A stretch of 64,000 bases of DNA, taken from contig JAGOZU010000004.1 of NCBI GenBank assembly GCA_018058545.1, positions 1-64,000 of the forward strand, given 5' to 3'. Shown here piece by piece: positions 44,477-53,003 of this stretch. The position numbers and the translations under genes are program-made. Positions within the stretch are counted from its first letter, which is position 1. Each line of letters begins with the position of its first letter. Below the pieces are notes generated by a model that had not been told where the DNA came from, did no database searches, and was given only the letters and a program-made list of their open reading frames with translations. Source of the stretch: Promineifilum sp. (GTDB lineage Bacteria; Chloroflexota; Anaerolineae; Promineifilales; Promineifilaceae).

Positions 44477-45778
44477 ATGACAGAAGATCGGCTCACGGAA
44501 TCGACACCCGATCCGCCCGCACCGGTCGTCGCTTCGGGTTCGGCGCGCCGGATCATATCCTGGCGGAGCATCCTCTCGTCCTTCCTGCTGGTGCTTCTTC
44601 TCATCGGCTGGTGGACGCTGGTCTATACCTTTCTGGTCGCCGGGTGGTGGCTGATCAACGGCTATACCTTCCAGGAGGGGCCGGGGAATCCCTATCAATG
44701 GAACGGGCTGGTCGACTGGATTATCATGATCCTGGCCCTGTTGTCGGTCTGGCCGGCACAGCGCTGGCTACGGCCGCGCGTCGCCCTCTTTGTCGAGGAT
44801 GCCGGCGACGATCCCTACACCGCCATCAGCCGCGTCTCGGCCCGGCTGGACACCGAATTGACGGCCGAGGCCCTGCCTCTGGCCATTGCCCATTCGCTGA
44901 CTGAGATCCTCAATTTGCCCTGGGTTGAGCTGGAGACGAGCGAGGGGTCAACAGCCGAGAGCGGTCCGCGCCCCGACGAACCGCTCATCACCCTGCCGCT
45001 GCAATACAACGGCCGGGCATTGGGCGAGTTGCGCTTCGCGCCGCGCGTCGTCGCCGGGCTGCCCTTGCCCGTCGACGGGCAGCTATTGGGCGACCTGGCC
45101 CGGCAGATCAGTCTGGCGCTCTACAACAATGAGTTGACGGCCGAGCTGCAGGAATCACGCCGCCGCATCATCACCGCCGGCGAGGAGGGTCGCCGCACCC
45201 TGCGTCGCGACCTCCACGACGGCCTCGGCCCGGCGCTGGCGACGATGACCATGCAGGCCGAGACCGCCCGCGAGCTGCTGCGCGACGATCCGGCAGCGGC
45301 CGACCGGGCATTGGCCGGGCTGATCGACCAGGCCCAGGCGACTGTCAGCGAGGTGCGGCGCATCGTCCACGGCTTGCGGCCGCCGGCGCTGGACGAGCTG
45401 GGCCTCTATGGCGCGCTGGAAGTGCTGGCCGACGGCTTCGCCTCGCCCGGCTTGCGCGTTGAGCTGCGTCTGCCGAAAGAGCGCCAAACGTTGTCCGCGG
45501 CGGTCGAGGTGGCCGTCTATCGCATCGCCCAGGAGGCGCTGACCAACGTCAGTCGCCACGCCCGGGCGCAGACGGCAACGCTGGCCCTGTGGTTCGAGGG
45601 CGATGGTCTGCGCCTGGAAGTGACCGACGACGGTGTGGGTCTGCCGCCGGCGCTGGAACCGGGGCTGGGATTGGCCAGCATGCGCGACCGGGCCGAGGGG
45701 ATCGGCGGAACGCTAACCATCCTGCCCAATCGGCCGCGCGGCACATGCATCACCGCGCGCTTTCCGCTGGAGACATGA
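44477..45778 (+). CDS. Membrane sensor histidine kinase (NarX/HisKA_3 type)
   Basis: The 433-residue product has two transmembrane helices (about 32-58 and 78-95) and a GAF-like cytoplasmic region (about 115-220). The HisKA_3 dimerisation domain carries the phospho-acceptor His247 in LRRDLHDGLGPALATM, and the HATPase domain has AQEALTNVSRHA (N box) and VTDDGVGLP (G1). The short extracytoplasmic loop suggests that it senses membrane or cytoplasmic signals. The response-regulator gene follows after 7 bp. The signal is unknown. Confidence 0.93.
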   Translation: MTEDRLTESTPDPPAPVVASGSARRIISWRSILSSFLLVLLLIGWWTLVYTFLVAGWWLINGYTFQEGPGNPYQWNGLVDWIIMILALLSVWPAQRWLRPRVALFVEDAGDDPYTAISRVSARLDTELTAEALPLAIAHSLTEILNLPWVELETSEGSTAESGPRPDEPLITLPLQYNGRALGELRFAPRVVAGLPLPVDGQLLGDLARQISLALYNNELTAELQESRRRIITAGEEGRRTLRRDLHDGLGPALATMTMQAETARELLRDDPAAADRALAGLIDQAQATVSEVRRIVHGLRPPALDELGLYGALEVLADGFASPGLRVELRLPKERQTLSAAVEVAVYRIAQEALTNVSRHARAQTATLALWFEGDGLRLEVTDDGVGLPPALEPGLGLASMRDRAEGIGGTLTILPNRPRGTCITARFPLET

Positions 45779-45785
45779 GGCCAGG

Positions 45786-46442
45786 ATGGACCCGATACGC
45801 ATTCTCATCTGTGACGACCACGACGCCTTCCGGCAAGGGCTGCGGACTATGCTGGCCATTGATGCCTCGCTGAGCGTGGTCGCCGAGGCGGCCGACGGCG
45901 CGGCGGCGGTGGCCCAGGCGGCCGAATTGCAGCCCGACGTCATCCTGATGGATTTGCAGATGCCGCGGCTGAACGGGCTGGAGGCGACCCGCCGCATCAT
46001 GACCGCCAGCCCCCATATACGCATCCTCGTGCTGACCATGTCCGACGACACGGCCACCGTCTTCCACGCCCTGCAGGCCGGGGCGCGGGGCTATATCCTG
46101 AAAGGGGCGCGCAAGGCCGACATCGTGCGCTCCATCCAGAACGTGTTCAACGATGAGGTCGTCTTCGGCGCGGCCGTGGCCCAGCACGTCATCCACCACT
46201 TCACCCGCGTCCAGGCCGACGTGCGAGCCGAGGCGTTCCCGCAACTCAGCGAGCGCGAGTCGGAGATCCTCAATCTGATGGCCCAGGAGCTGCCCAATGA
46301 GGCTATTGCCGAGCGGCTGGGCATCAGTCTCAAGACGGTGCGCAACCACGTCGCCAACATCTGCACCAAGTTGCAGGTGAGTGACCGGACTGCGGCCGTG
46401 TTGCGAGCACAGACGCAGTCCAATCCGCCCAGGACCAACTAA
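45786..46442 (+). CDS. NarL/LuxR-family response regulator
   Basis: The 218-residue protein has a receiver domain with acidic DD (10-11), phospho-acceptor Asp56 (VILMDLQMPRLNG) and Lys in YILKGARKAD. The C-terminal LuxR HTH is LSERESEILNLMAQELPNEAIAERLGISLKTVRNHV. It is the partner of the kinase just upstream. Its stop codon overlaps the convergent herA stop by four bases. Confidence 0.95.
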   Translation: MDPIRILICDDHDAFRQGLRTMLAIDASLSVVAEAADGAAAVAQAAELQPDVILMDLQMPRLNGLEATRRIMTASPHIRILVLTMSDDTATVFHALQAGARGYILKGARKADIVRSIQNVFNDEVVFGAAVAQHVIHHFTRVQADVRAEAFPQLSERESEILNLMAQELPNEAIAERLGISLKTVRNHVANICTKLQVSDRTAAVLRAQTQSNPPRTN

Positions 46443-48169
46443 AACAGGTCGCGGTTCAAATCATCCGCCGTATACGGCTCATCCCTCTTCGTCGAAGGGC
46501 CGGAACGCCCGCGCATCTCGCCATAGAACTTCTCGTCATAGCGCCGCGAGCGGACGGGGATGGGCATCTTGACACCCCAGCCCAGCAGCAGCACTTCCTC
46601 TTTTTCCTGCAGGCGGGCCAGCATGCCGCGCAACTGGTCGCGCCCGGCCAACCCGCTCAGCACGGCGCGGATGTCGTCCTCGTCGCCCAGCCAGCCGGTG
46701 ACGCGCGTGCCCAACTGCGACATCACCTCGTCGTCGATGCCCGACGGCCGCTGGTCGACGATGAGCAGGGTCACGTTGTACTTGCGCAGTTCGCGGGCGA
46801 TGGTGCCGAAGGCGGTCTGCCCGGCGACTTGCGGGTTGAGCAACTTGTGCGCCTCCTCGATGACGATAACCATCGGTCGTGGCGGCGCGCCACCGAGAGA
46901 TTTACTGCTTTCCATCTTCCTGACCCACTCCTGGCGGATACGTCGCGTCAGAATATTGGAGACGACGATATAGTCCAGTTCGTTGTCGTGCTCGCCGAAA
47001 CTCAGGATGATGTGCTTGCCGTTTTCCAGAAAGTCGGCGATGGCCGCCACGGCGTCGGCCGCCGGCTGCTCCACCACATAGGACTTGTGGAAAATGGGCT
47101 GCAACTTGCGGTGCAGCGACTCGGCCGCCGCGGGATGGATGTTGTGGCTGGTGGCCCAACCAGCGACGGAGTCGGGGGCGGGAATCCGCTTGCCGTTATC
47201 ATCTTCGACGGTCGCGCCCGGCCGCAGCTTCATAAACTCGGCAAACCAGCTCTCTCGATGGGCGCGTTCCAGCGCGCTCAGGACGACGGCCGCCGTGTCG
47301 TTGAGATCGAGCGTCTCGGACAGCAGCAAAATATCGGCCGTCCCGAAATCGCTCAGCGCCAGTTCCAGCGTAAAGTCGGGCGAGTTCTCGCGCACCCGCG
47401 CCCCTTTGCCCAGCGCGGCGATCTGCATCTTCTGGCCGAACATCGACTTCAGGCCATGCACGGTCTTGTCGCGGTCGCTGTCCCGATCGTCATAGCCATA
47501 CTCATTGTGCATATCAAACACCAGCGCCGAGGCTACATCGGTCTTCATCAAACCTGCCAACACCATGCGCGTCAGGAAGCTCTTGCCCGTGCCCGTCGCG
47601 CCAAAGATGCCGCTGCTGCGCTTGACGAATCGCGCCAGGTCGAGACAGACCGGATAGCCTTGCTCGATGGTGTGGCCGATGACGAAGTTGTCCCCGCCCT
47701 CCTCGCCGAAGATGGCGGCTACGTCGGCCGCGTCGGCCGGGCGCACCGGCGCGTGATGGGCGGGCACGGTCTTCACCGGCTTGGGTCCCGGATTCTCCTC
47801 GCCCCGGTCAACGCGCGCCTGCCACTCCTCCCGCTCCGGCGACGTCAGCTCCGGCCCCCTGTCCATGAGCAACGTGGAGTACATCTCCAGCGTCGTGTAG
47901 AGCGTCTTGCCGTAGAGCGCTCCCCGGATCGCCTCCGGCAACCGGTCGGATTTCTCGTCGGCAAAGCGCGGATCGGTGGAGCCAAGTTGCAGGTCGGTGA
48001 CCAGCCCATAGTAACGATAGCGGGAGGTATCGCATACGACGAAGCTGCCTTCCTGCACGCTGTCGGCCGGGACGGTGAGGCGGACGCGCAGGCCGCTCTT
48101 TAGCCCCCCGCCGACAATATAACCCAGCGGTGCGGCCGGCCCCGCGGAATCTTTTGGATTGTCAAACAT
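46439..48169 (-). CDS. herA: HerA-family DNA translocase ATPase
   Basis: The 576-residue protein has an N-terminal beta-barrel-like region (about 15-65) and then the HerA/FtsK-like ATPase. Walker A is GIFGATGTGKSFLTR (187-201), Walker B is VIVIEEAHKLL (434-444), and VDQRPSGIDDEVMSQLGTR (from 471) is the sensor/arginine-finger region of hexameric HerA. HerA pumps DNA and works with the nuclease NurA in end processing. The ATG overlaps the stop of the upstream HAS-barrel-like gene by one base (TGATG), so translation is coupled. nurA lies further upstream in the same direction. Confidence 0.9.
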   Translation of the reverse strand: MFDNPKDSAGPAAPLGYIVGGGLKSGLRVRLTVPADSVQEGSFVVCDTSRYRYYGLVTDLQLGSTDPRFADEKSDRLPEAIRGALYGKTLYTTLEMYSTLLMDRGPELTSPEREEWQARVDRGEENPGPKPVKTVPAHHAPVRPADAADVAAIFGEEGGDNFVIGHTIEQGYPVCLDLARFVKRSSGIFGATGTGKSFLTRMVLAGLMKTDVASALVFDMHNEYGYDDRDSDRDKTVHGLKSMFGQKMQIAALGKGARVRENSPDFTLELALSDFGTADILLLSETLDLNDTAAVVLSALERAHRESWFAEFMKLRPGATVEDDNGKRIPAPDSVAGWATSHNIHPAAAESLHRKLQPIFHKSYVVEQPAADAVAAIADFLENGKHIILSFGEHDNELDYIVVSNILTRRIRQEWVRKMESSKSLGGAPPRPMVIVIEEAHKLLNPQVAGQTAFGTIARELRKYNVTLLIVDQRPSGIDDEVMSQLGTRVTGWLGDEDDIRAVLSGLAGRDQLRGMLARLQEKEEVLLLGWGVKMPIPVRSRRYDEKFYGEMRGRSGPSTKRDEPYTADDLNRDLF

Positions 48170-48828
48170 CAGAATCCTCCCACCATTGACGGCACGCCAC
48201 CCAAACCGGGCAATGCCTCGCCCAGCGCCTCCAGTGTCGGCACCAGTGTGTCGTAGTCACTGCGCAGCAGTTCGATGACCTCGTTGATGACCGTCATCGC
48301 CCAGTCCGCGTCATGGCCGCGCAGGCGGTAAACATCCTGCACGTGGGCCACGAGCAGCTGGTCGACCGGCACGCCCATATCGGCCGCGCGCAGGATGAGC
48401 CGCAAATAGCCGAGCCGGTCGGTGAAGCGGGTCAACTCGGCCGCATCGTGGCAAAGGTGAACCGGGTCCAGGTTGAGCGGCGGGCGCGGCGGCAAGCCGT
48501 GGTAGAAGCGCCCGTTGAGACAATAGCCGACGGCCAAAACGCTCATCTCGATCGGCAGCAAGCGGTTCCGGCGCTGATCGCTGATGACCTCCTCGCGTGG
48601 GCTTTCGGCCAGGATGAGCCGTCGCACCAGGGGATCGTCAGCCACGTCCATGTTATAGATGAGGCCAAAGATCGCCTCGCGCTCGTCCACCGGTTGAGCC
48701 TTCACCAGACAGCCGAACGACGGCCCCGCCAGGTGCTGCACCTGACAGCCGATGACAAAACCGGTCGTACCGGCTCGCAAGACACGGCCGATCGGCGACG
48801 CTGTTTCCCATTCATTACCTGATTCCAA
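48169..48828 (-). CDS. HAS-barrel-like protein between nurA and herA
   Basis: In this 219-residue protein the first 60 residues (GRVLRAGTTGFVIGCQVQ, then PSFGCLVKA and FGLIYNMDV) resemble the HAS beta-barrel seen at the N-termini of HerA-type ATPases and their partners. The rest is mainly helical and acidic, with no recognisable catalytic motif. It is translationally coupled to herA and 78 bp downstream of nurA. I infer a structural or loading subunit of a HerA-NurA machine. This is not proven. Confidence 0.65.
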   Translation of the reverse strand: MESGNEWETASPIGRVLRAGTTGFVIGCQVQHLAGPSFGCLVKAQPVDEREAIFGLIYNMDVADDPLVRRLILAESPREEVISDQRRNRLLPIEMSVLAVGYCLNGRFYHGLPPRPPLNLDPVHLCHDAAELTRFTDRLGYLRLILRAADMGVPVDQLLVAHVQDVYRLRGHDADWAMTVINEVIELLRSDYDTLVPTLEALGEALPGLGGVPSMVGGF

Positions 48829-48846
48829 TGTAATCCTCCCTAACTT

Positions 48847-48905
48847 GTAGCACAGACATCCCTGCCTGTGTCGCCCCTGCGCTCAGTCAGAAATGACTGA
48901 GCTAC
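48847..48905. repeat. 59-bp element with terminal inverted repeats and two hairpins
   Basis: Ends GTAGCACAG (48847-48855) and CTGAGCTAC (48897-48905) are inverted repeats with one mismatch. Inside are a hairpin CACAGACA/TGCCTGTG (one mismatch) and a perfect 9-bp hairpin 48881-48889/48894-48902 with a GAAA loop. It fills the gap between nurA and the HAS-barrel gene. Confidence 0.7.
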
Positions 48906-48906
48906 A

Positions 48907-50166
48907 TCATCTCAAGCTGTGAACCCTGCGGCCTCCGCGAGCGAAATCCTTGCCACTCTGCTTGCTCGTCTGGCTGCCGCTGACGCCCGTCCGTTGCATG
49001 GCCAGATCGATCATGACGCCGAGGTTGGCCTCGTCATCATGGCCGACCACGGCCAGCTCATCCGCCCGCGTCAGCACGTAGGGGTAGTTGAGCTGGATGC
49101 GACACTGGTCATAGATCAGGCCGTGAACGGTAGCCACGGCCGCCTTGTCCTCGGCCACCCAGCGCGGGATGTCGATCCGGGCGATGGCTCGCGCCTCGCC
49201 CAATGAGTCAGGGTCGTCATCGGGAACGCTGTTGCTGGACCCGGCATTGAGATAGAAAAAGCAGATCTCGATGTCGGACGATTCCTCGGCGAAGCGCGTG
49301 TTGGCCGGAGAGATATCGACAAACACCGGGCTGCGTTCGCCGGGACCGAGCAACCGGGCATAGAGACCGGCATCGGTGAGTTCGTTGCCCGCCGGTCGCC
49401 TGCCCAGGGCGCGCCAGTCCATGTCCGCCTCATCGAGCAGGGTCTGGAGCATGGTCACCACCGAGCGCTTGCCCGGCCGGTCGATATACCCGGCCAGCAG
49501 CGCCCCCGTCTCGTAAATCCGGCGCATCTCCTGCATCCAATGGGCTACGACCGGATCGGCGCTGCCCCGCTCGCCGACCATCGGCCAGTACAGCAGTCGC
49601 TGGTCGAGCAAAGCCAGCACGTGGCCGGAAGCGCCGCGCCAGGCATCGGCAAAATCGGCCAGCGTTTCGATCTCGGCGCGATCGCGGGCGATAGCCACCT
49701 GGCTCACGTCGAAGCCCGGCTCGTCCTCGGTCACGTCGCCCTCGGGTTCGGGATAGAACAACCGCGGCGAGGTGTGGATGTCCGGCGCGCGGCCGTCGCC
49801 AAAGCCGTGGTGATAGACGATGACGCCGATGTTGATCAGATAGTAGAGGTAAGCCGCGTGCCGGTCGGGCATGATCTGTGAGCCATCGGTGGCGATGATC
49901 GTCGCCGGCTTGGGCGGCGCGGGGGGCGGGATGGGTGTATCCAGTGGCTCGTCTTCCGACAAGGGCGCGGCGGCACGAAAAAACTTCCGGTCGGCTTTCT
50001 CTTCGGCCAGGCGTAATCCGGCGCGGATGCCGTCCCAATCGGTGGCATGCTCGGCCAGCAATTGCCGCAACTGATCGGCGCGCCGTAATTGGACCACGCG
50101 GTTGGCGGCCGCGGCCAGGGCCATCTGTTCGAGGTCGGAGGTCAGCTTGTCAAACTCCAGCGTCAT
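48907..50166 (-). CDS. nurA: NurA-domain nuclease
   Basis: This 419-residue protein has a helical N-terminus, then TIIATDGSQIMPDRH with the invariant Asp94 of NurA (DGS motif). SPVFVDISPANTRFAEE and a C-terminal HGLIYDQCRIQLNYPYVLTRADELAV also fit the NurA fold (RNase H-like). NurA is a 5'-3' exo/endonuclease that works with HerA in resecting DNA ends. The ATG at 50166 is chosen over a GTG six codons earlier. Neither has a strong ribosome-binding site. It is divergent from dnaX. Confidence 0.83.
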   Translation of the reverse strand: MTLEFDKLTSDLEQMALAAAANRVVQLRRADQLRQLLAEHATDWDGIRAGLRLAEEKADRKFFRAAAPLSEDEPLDTPIPPPAPPKPATIIATDGSQIMPDRHAAYLYYLINIGVIVYHHGFGDGRAPDIHTSPRLFYPEPEGDVTEDEPGFDVSQVAIARDRAEIETLADFADAWRGASGHVLALLDQRLLYWPMVGERGSADPVVAHWMQEMRRIYETGALLAGYIDRPGKRSVVTMLQTLLDEADMDWRALGRRPAGNELTDAGLYARLLGPGERSPVFVDISPANTRFAEESSDIEICFFYLNAGSSNSVPDDDPDSLGEARAIARIDIPRWVAEDKAAVATVHGLIYDQCRIQLNYPYVLTRADELAVVGHDDEANLGVMIDLAMQRTGVSGSQTSKQSGKDFARGGRRVHSLR

Positions 50167-50306
50167 GGCACAATAGTGTAGCACGCATGAGCTATAGACG
50201 CGAACACCTCATCTTGTTCCCCCTTCCTATCGGTGTTAAACTCCATCCAGATTATGAACGGTGAGTAACGAATGAGGCGTCCGGATTCCGTCACTCCGCC
50301 ATTCTC

Positions 50307-50341
50307 TTCATTCGTCGTTTGTCACTCGTTGCTCGTCATTG
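50307..50341. repeat. Heptamer repeat array in the dnaX leader
   Basis: Five seven-base units: TTCATTC, GTCGTTT, GTCACTC, GTTGCTC, GTCATTG. They end 5 bp before the dnaX ATG, where a ribosome-binding site would be expected. They are related to the array at 4865-4899. Confidence 0.75.
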
Positions 50342-50346
50342 ATAGC

Positions 50347-51927
50347 ATGTCACAAGCGCTCTACCGCAAATGGCGGCCGGCCCGGTTCGACCAGGTCATC
50401 GGCCAGGAACATGTCACCCACACGCTGCAAGCCGGCATCACTGTCGGGCGCGTGGGTCATGCCTACCTGTTCTGTGGGCCGCGCGGCACGGGCAAGACGA
50501 CCATGGCCCGCCTGCTGGCCAAGGCGGTCAATTGCACCGCCGAAAACCCCGCCGACCGCCCCGACGACAGCTGTCCCATCTGTCTGGCCGTCGACGAGGC
50601 GCGCTTTCTCGACCTGATCGAGATCGATGCCGCCAGCAATACCGGCGTCGATGACATCCGCAACTTGCGCGACAAGGTCAACTTCGCCCCCAGCCAGGGA
50701 ACCTACAAGGTCTACATCATCGACGAAGTCCACATGCTCTCCACGGCCGCCTTCAACGCCCTTCTGAAAACGCTGGAGGAGCCGCCCGCGCACACCATCT
50801 TTGTCCTGGCCACGACCGAGGAACACAAGGTTCCCCTGACGATCAAATCCCGCTGCCAGCAGTTCAACTTCCGGCTCCTGACCACGCCGGAGATCGTCTC
50901 GCGTCTCAACTGGCTGGCGACCCAGGAAGGGCTGTCTATCGAGCCGGCGGCCATCGAACTGATCGCCCGGCAAGGGGCCGGCAGCCTGCGCGACGCCGAA
51001 AGCCTGCTCGACCAGCTTGTCGCCTCCCCCGACGACCGAATCACGCTGGAACGGGCGCAGATCGTGCTGGGCACCGCCCCCGACGCGGCCGTGGTGGCCG
51101 TGACCAACGCCTGGCTCGACGGCGACAGCGCTCGTGGCCTGACCGCCATCCATGACGCCCTTGGATCCGGGGCCGACGCCCGCCAGTTCTGCCGCCAGAT
51201 GGTGGCCTATCTGCGCCAGATGCTGCTGCTGCAAACGGGGAGCGAGGCGATAGAGGTCGAAGGCGCGCCGGAGCGACAGGCCGAGATGGCGGCTCAGGCC
51301 AAGCGCGCCCCACGGCGGGCGCTGATCGACGCGGTACGCCGCTTCCATGAGGCTTCGTTGCAGCCAACCGGCAGCTGGCAGCCGCAATTGCCGCTGGAAC
51401 TGGCTTTCATCGAACTCGTTCCCGACAAACCTCTGGCGCAAGCGTTCCGGCTTGCCGAGGAGCGTGAGAGCTGGGGCACAGAGGAGAAAGAACGGCCGGC
51501 ATCCGGGAAACAACAGCCCGCGCCGGTTGCCGCTCGCCCATCGTCCGAACCGGAACCGGGGCCTGAACCCGTCGCCTCCATCTCCCCCGCCGCTTCCCTG
51601 ACTGTCGCTACCGTGGCCGGGCTGTGGCCGGAGATGATCCAAAGGGTCGGCCGCCGCCTGAAGAACATCCCCGCCCTGCTGGTGATGTGCAAGCCGCTGG
51701 CCATCGAGGGCAACACCATCGTCATGGGGTTCGATTATCCGCTGCTGCGCGACAAGTTCGACAAGACGGCCGGGGCGCTCGAACTGGTGACCGACACCTT
51801 CCGCGCCCTCAGCCGCACGGAGTGCACCGTGCGCACGGTGACGACCTCCGAATACCCCGTCCCCATCGCCCGCGAGGAGTTCCAGGCTCTGGCGGCCGAA
51901 TTGGGCGGCGTGGTCAAGGACGATTGA
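50347..51927 (+). CDS. dnaX: DNA polymerase III subunit gamma/tau
   Basis: The 526-residue clamp-loader ATPase starts MSQALYRKWRPARFDQVIGQ. It has Walker A FCGPRGTGKTTMARLLAK, zinc-binding Cys residues (NCTAENPADRPDDSCPIC), Walker B YIIDEVHMLS and sensor 1 FVLATTEEHKVPLTIKSRCQQF. A Pro-rich linker (about 390-420) leads to a short tau-like C-terminus. The upstream in-frame extension from 50272 consists of repeat sequence, so the ATG at 50347 is used, although it lacks a good ribosome-binding site. It heads dnaX-ybaB-recR. Confidence 0.95.
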   Translation: MSQALYRKWRPARFDQVIGQEHVTHTLQAGITVGRVGHAYLFCGPRGTGKTTMARLLAKAVNCTAENPADRPDDSCPICLAVDEARFLDLIEIDAASNTGVDDIRNLRDKVNFAPSQGTYKVYIIDEVHMLSTAAFNALLKTLEEPPAHTIFVLATTEEHKVPLTIKSRCQQFNFRLLTTPEIVSRLNWLATQEGLSIEPAAIELIARQGAGSLRDAESLLDQLVASPDDRITLERAQIVLGTAPDAAVVAVTNAWLDGDSARGLTAIHDALGSGADARQFCRQMVAYLRQMLLLQTGSEAIEVEGAPERQAEMAAQAKRAPRRALIDAVRRFHEASLQPTGSWQPQLPLELAFIELVPDKPLAQAFRLAEERESWGTEEKERPASGKQQPAPVAARPSSEPEPGPEPVASISPAASLTVATVAGLWPEMIQRVGRRLKNIPALLVMCKPLAIEGNTIVMGFDYPLLRDKFDKTAGALELVTDTFRALSRTECTVRTVTTSEYPVPIAREEFQALAAELGGVVKDD

Positions 51928-51979
51928 GCGCACCAAACAATCATATTTTCGGCCGCTTTCGGCCTGACCAAGAGGAATC

Positions 51980-52351
51980 ATGACCAAACGATCGTTTCAC
52001 GGAAAACCGAAGAAGAAGACCGTCTCGCCCAACGATATGCTGGGCCAGATGCAGAAGATGCAGCAGGATATGGCCACTGCCCAGTCGGCGCTGGAGAATG
52101 AGACGGTGACCGTCACCGCCGGTGGCGGAGCCATCGCCATCGTCATCACCGGGCACCAGCGCCTGCGCTCCATCGCCATCGACCCCGAACTGCTTAACGC
52201 CGAAGATGCCGAGATGCTGCAAGACATGCTTGTGGCCGGGGTCAACGCGGCCATCGAGCAGTCGCAGGCCATGGCCGCGGAAAAGATGGAGGGCATCACC
52301 GGCGGTATGGACGGCATGGACGGGCTGCTCAGCGGCCTGGGGTTAGGCTAG
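51980..52351 (+). CDS. ybaB: YbaB/EbfC nucleoid-associated protein
   Basis: The 123-residue protein has an N-terminal helix MLGQMQKMQQDMATAQSAL, a central GGGAIAIVITGHQRLRSIAIDPEL strand region and a C-terminal helix with Met/Gly-rich tail. This matches the dimeric YbaB DNA-binding family. It lies between dnaX and recR, the classic gene order. AGAGGAA precedes the ATG. Confidence 0.94.
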   Translation: MTKRSFHGKPKKKTVSPNDMLGQMQKMQQDMATAQSALENETVTVTAGGGAIAIVITGHQRLRSIAIDPELLNAEDAEMLQDMLVAGVNAAIEQSQAMAAEKMEGITGGMDGMDGLLSGLGLG

Positions 52352-52354
52352 ACC

Positions 52355-52960
52355 GTGGCCCAGGCTGTCCTGCCGCGCTCGGTGCAGCGCCTCATCGACG
52401 AGTTCGCTCGTCTGCCGGGCATTGGCCCCAAGTCGGCCTCGCGCCTGACGTTCTACCTGTTGCGCGCGGCCGATAACCAGTCCGGCGAGTTGGCCACAGC
52501 CCTGCAGGAATTGAAGGAGCGCACGCGCCTTTGTTCGGTATGTTTCAACATCACCGAGGAAGACCCCTGCCCCATCTGCAGCGACGAGGCCCGCGACGCG
52601 CGGCTCTTGTGTGTCGTCGAAGAGCCACTCGACGTGCTGGCTATCGAGCGGGCGCGGGCCTACAACGGCCGCTACCACGTCCTTCACGGGGCCATCTCGC
52701 CCGTCGAGGGCATCGGGCCGGAAGATTTGCGCGTCGCCGAACTGGTGGATCGCGTGGCCCGGGGCAACTTTCAGGAGATCATCCTGGCCACCAATCCGAC
52801 TCTGGAGGGCGAATCGACGGCCCTCTATCTGCAGCGTCGCCTGTCCGACCGCGATATCCGCCTGACCCGGCTGGCGCGCGGCCTGCCCGTTGGCGGCGAT
52901 CTGGAATACACCGACGAAATCACGCTCGGCCGCGCGTTTGAAGGCCGGCAAAATTTATAA
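52355..52960 (+). CDS. recR: Recombination protein RecR
   Basis: The 201-residue protein starts at GTG, 3 bp after the ybaB stop. It has the helix-hairpin-helix FARLPGIGPKSASRLTFYLL, the zinc finger CSVCFNITEEDPCPIC, the Toprim domain with LLCVVEEPLDVLAIER and YHVLHGAISPVEGIGP, and a C-terminal Walker B-like tail. It helps load RecA at gaps with RecF/RecO. Confidence 0.96.
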   Translation: MAQAVLPRSVQRLIDEFARLPGIGPKSASRLTFYLLRAADNQSGELATALQELKERTRLCSVCFNITEEDPCPICSDEARDARLLCVVEEPLDVLAIERARAYNGRYHVLHGAISPVEGIGPEDLRVAELVDRVARGNFQEIILATNPTLEGESTALYLQRRLSDRDIRLTRLARGLPVGGDLEYTDEITLGRAFEGRQNL

Positions 52961-53003
52961 AATCCGTGGAACCTGTTGATTCCCTATTTCCGGAGGAAGG
53001 ACG

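Noticed and set aside
46829-48103. 424-codon plus-strand frame opposite herA
   Set aside because: Antisense shadow of a gene with clear Walker motifs. Composition is Arg/Gly/Gln/His-rich without domain signature.
50350-51987. 545-codon minus-strand frame opposite dnaX
   Set aside because: It is antisense to a certain gene and has no recognisable domain or ribosome-binding site.
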